The notes beneath the pieces are model-generated. The model ran no database searches, was not told the origin of the DNA, and worked only from the letters and a program-made list of their open reading frames with translations. A DNA stretch of 6,356 bases from Bacteriovoracales bacterium (GTDB taxonomy: Bacteria; Bdellovibrionota; Bacteriovoracia; Bacteriovoracales; Bacteriovoracaceae), in the NCBI GenBank assembly GCA_007117175.1, contig SKGZ01000291.1:1-6356 (forward strand), read 5' to 3'. Shown piece by piece: positions 6,225 through 6,356 of the stretch (positions within the stretch are counted from its first letter, which is position 1; each line of letters opens with the position of its first letter). A program made the translations under genes and the position numbers.

Positions 6225-6243
6225 GCTTAAAAGGATTTTAAGT
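6225..6243 (+). repeat. Small hairpin between the porin stop and terminator
   Basis: CTTAAAA (6226-6232) and TTTTAAG (6236-6242) pair perfectly around a GGA loop, with a possible extra G-U pair outside. The sequence closely resembles the leader stem at 5076-5095, sharing TTAAAA, a G-rich loop and TTTTAA. It has no following T-run, so it is not a terminator by itself and may protect the 3' end. Confidence 0.5.
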
Positions 6244-6253
6244 GAAATGATAG

Positions 6254-6285
6254 AAGCGGATGGTTTGACCATCCGCTTTTTTTTT
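6254..6285 (+). terminator. Intrinsic (rho-independent) terminator of the porin gene
   Basis: A perfect 10-bp GC-rich stem, AGCGGATGGT (6255-6264) and ACCATCCGCT (6268-6277), has a TTG loop and runs into nine T (6277-6285). One extra A-T pair extends the base. It lies 34 nt after the porin stop and separates that gene from the next. Confidence 0.95.
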
Positions 6286-6326
6286 GCTTAAATTCGTCTT
6301 TGATTAAAAAATTCGGATGAACACTC

Positions 6327-6356
6327 AAAGGCAATTTCATGGATCAACAAACTAAA
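6327..6356 (+). CDS. Probable start of the next gene (3' end outside window)
   Basis: ATG at 6339 opens a frame, MDQQTK, that reaches the window edge. AAAGG at 6327-6331 is a fair ribosome site 7 nt upstream; the coding part is only 6339-6356. An earlier ATG at 6317 hits a stop at 6353 and is therefore unlikely. Six codons are too few to identify a product. Confidence 0.4.

Overview
The window is an ordinary-looking, fully coding stretch of a moderately AT-rich Gram-negative chromosome. The outer-membrane beta-barrel protein with a signal peptide shows two membranes. A BBP2/OmpL-like porin, a long ClpP-type NfeD with a slipin, and a phenylalanine hydroxylase together would fit a Bdellovibrio/Bacteriovorax-like predatory lineage. 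That placement is inference from gene content, not from a marker gene.

Layout, left to right. (1) Bases 1-308 (+) hold the C-terminal end of an unrecognised protein with a charged, Gln-rich tail. Its stop overlaps the stop of the convergent phhB. (2) Bases 305-3591 (-) form a tight four-gene unit transcribed right to left: nfeD (membrane serine protease) - slipin/stomatin - phhA (phenylalanine 4-hydroxylase) - phhB (pterin carbinolamine dehydratase). Gaps are 15 nt, a 1-nt TAATG overlap and 24 nt. (3) Bases 3632-4918 (+) encode a guanine deaminase, divergent from nfeD with only 40 bp between the start codons. A good sigma70-type promoter for it overlaps the nfeD start codon. (4) Bases 4919-5110 are a non-coding leader with A-tracts, a promoter candidate and two abutting dyads just before a strong ribosome binding site. 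(5) Bases 5111-6220 (+) encode the outer-membrane porin-like barrel, followed by a small hairpin and a very clear intrinsic terminator. (6) A new gene probably begins at 6339.

How the genes fit together. NfeD and slipin are a known pair: the stomatin-like scaffold and its partner protease in the inner membrane. PhhA and PhhB are also a known pair: PhhA hydroxylates Phe to Tyr using a reduced pterin, and PhhB dehydrates the 4a-carbinolamine so the pterin can be recycled. Guanine deaminase turns guanine into xanthine. PhhA and GuaD would suit an organism that takes up large amounts of amino acids and nucleobases. I see no mobile element, CRISPR array, tRNA or rRNA. No undescribed multi-gene system is evident. 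The most unusual points are the joining of the two functional pairs into one unit, and the related TTAAAA...TTTTAA hairpins on both sides of the porin gene.
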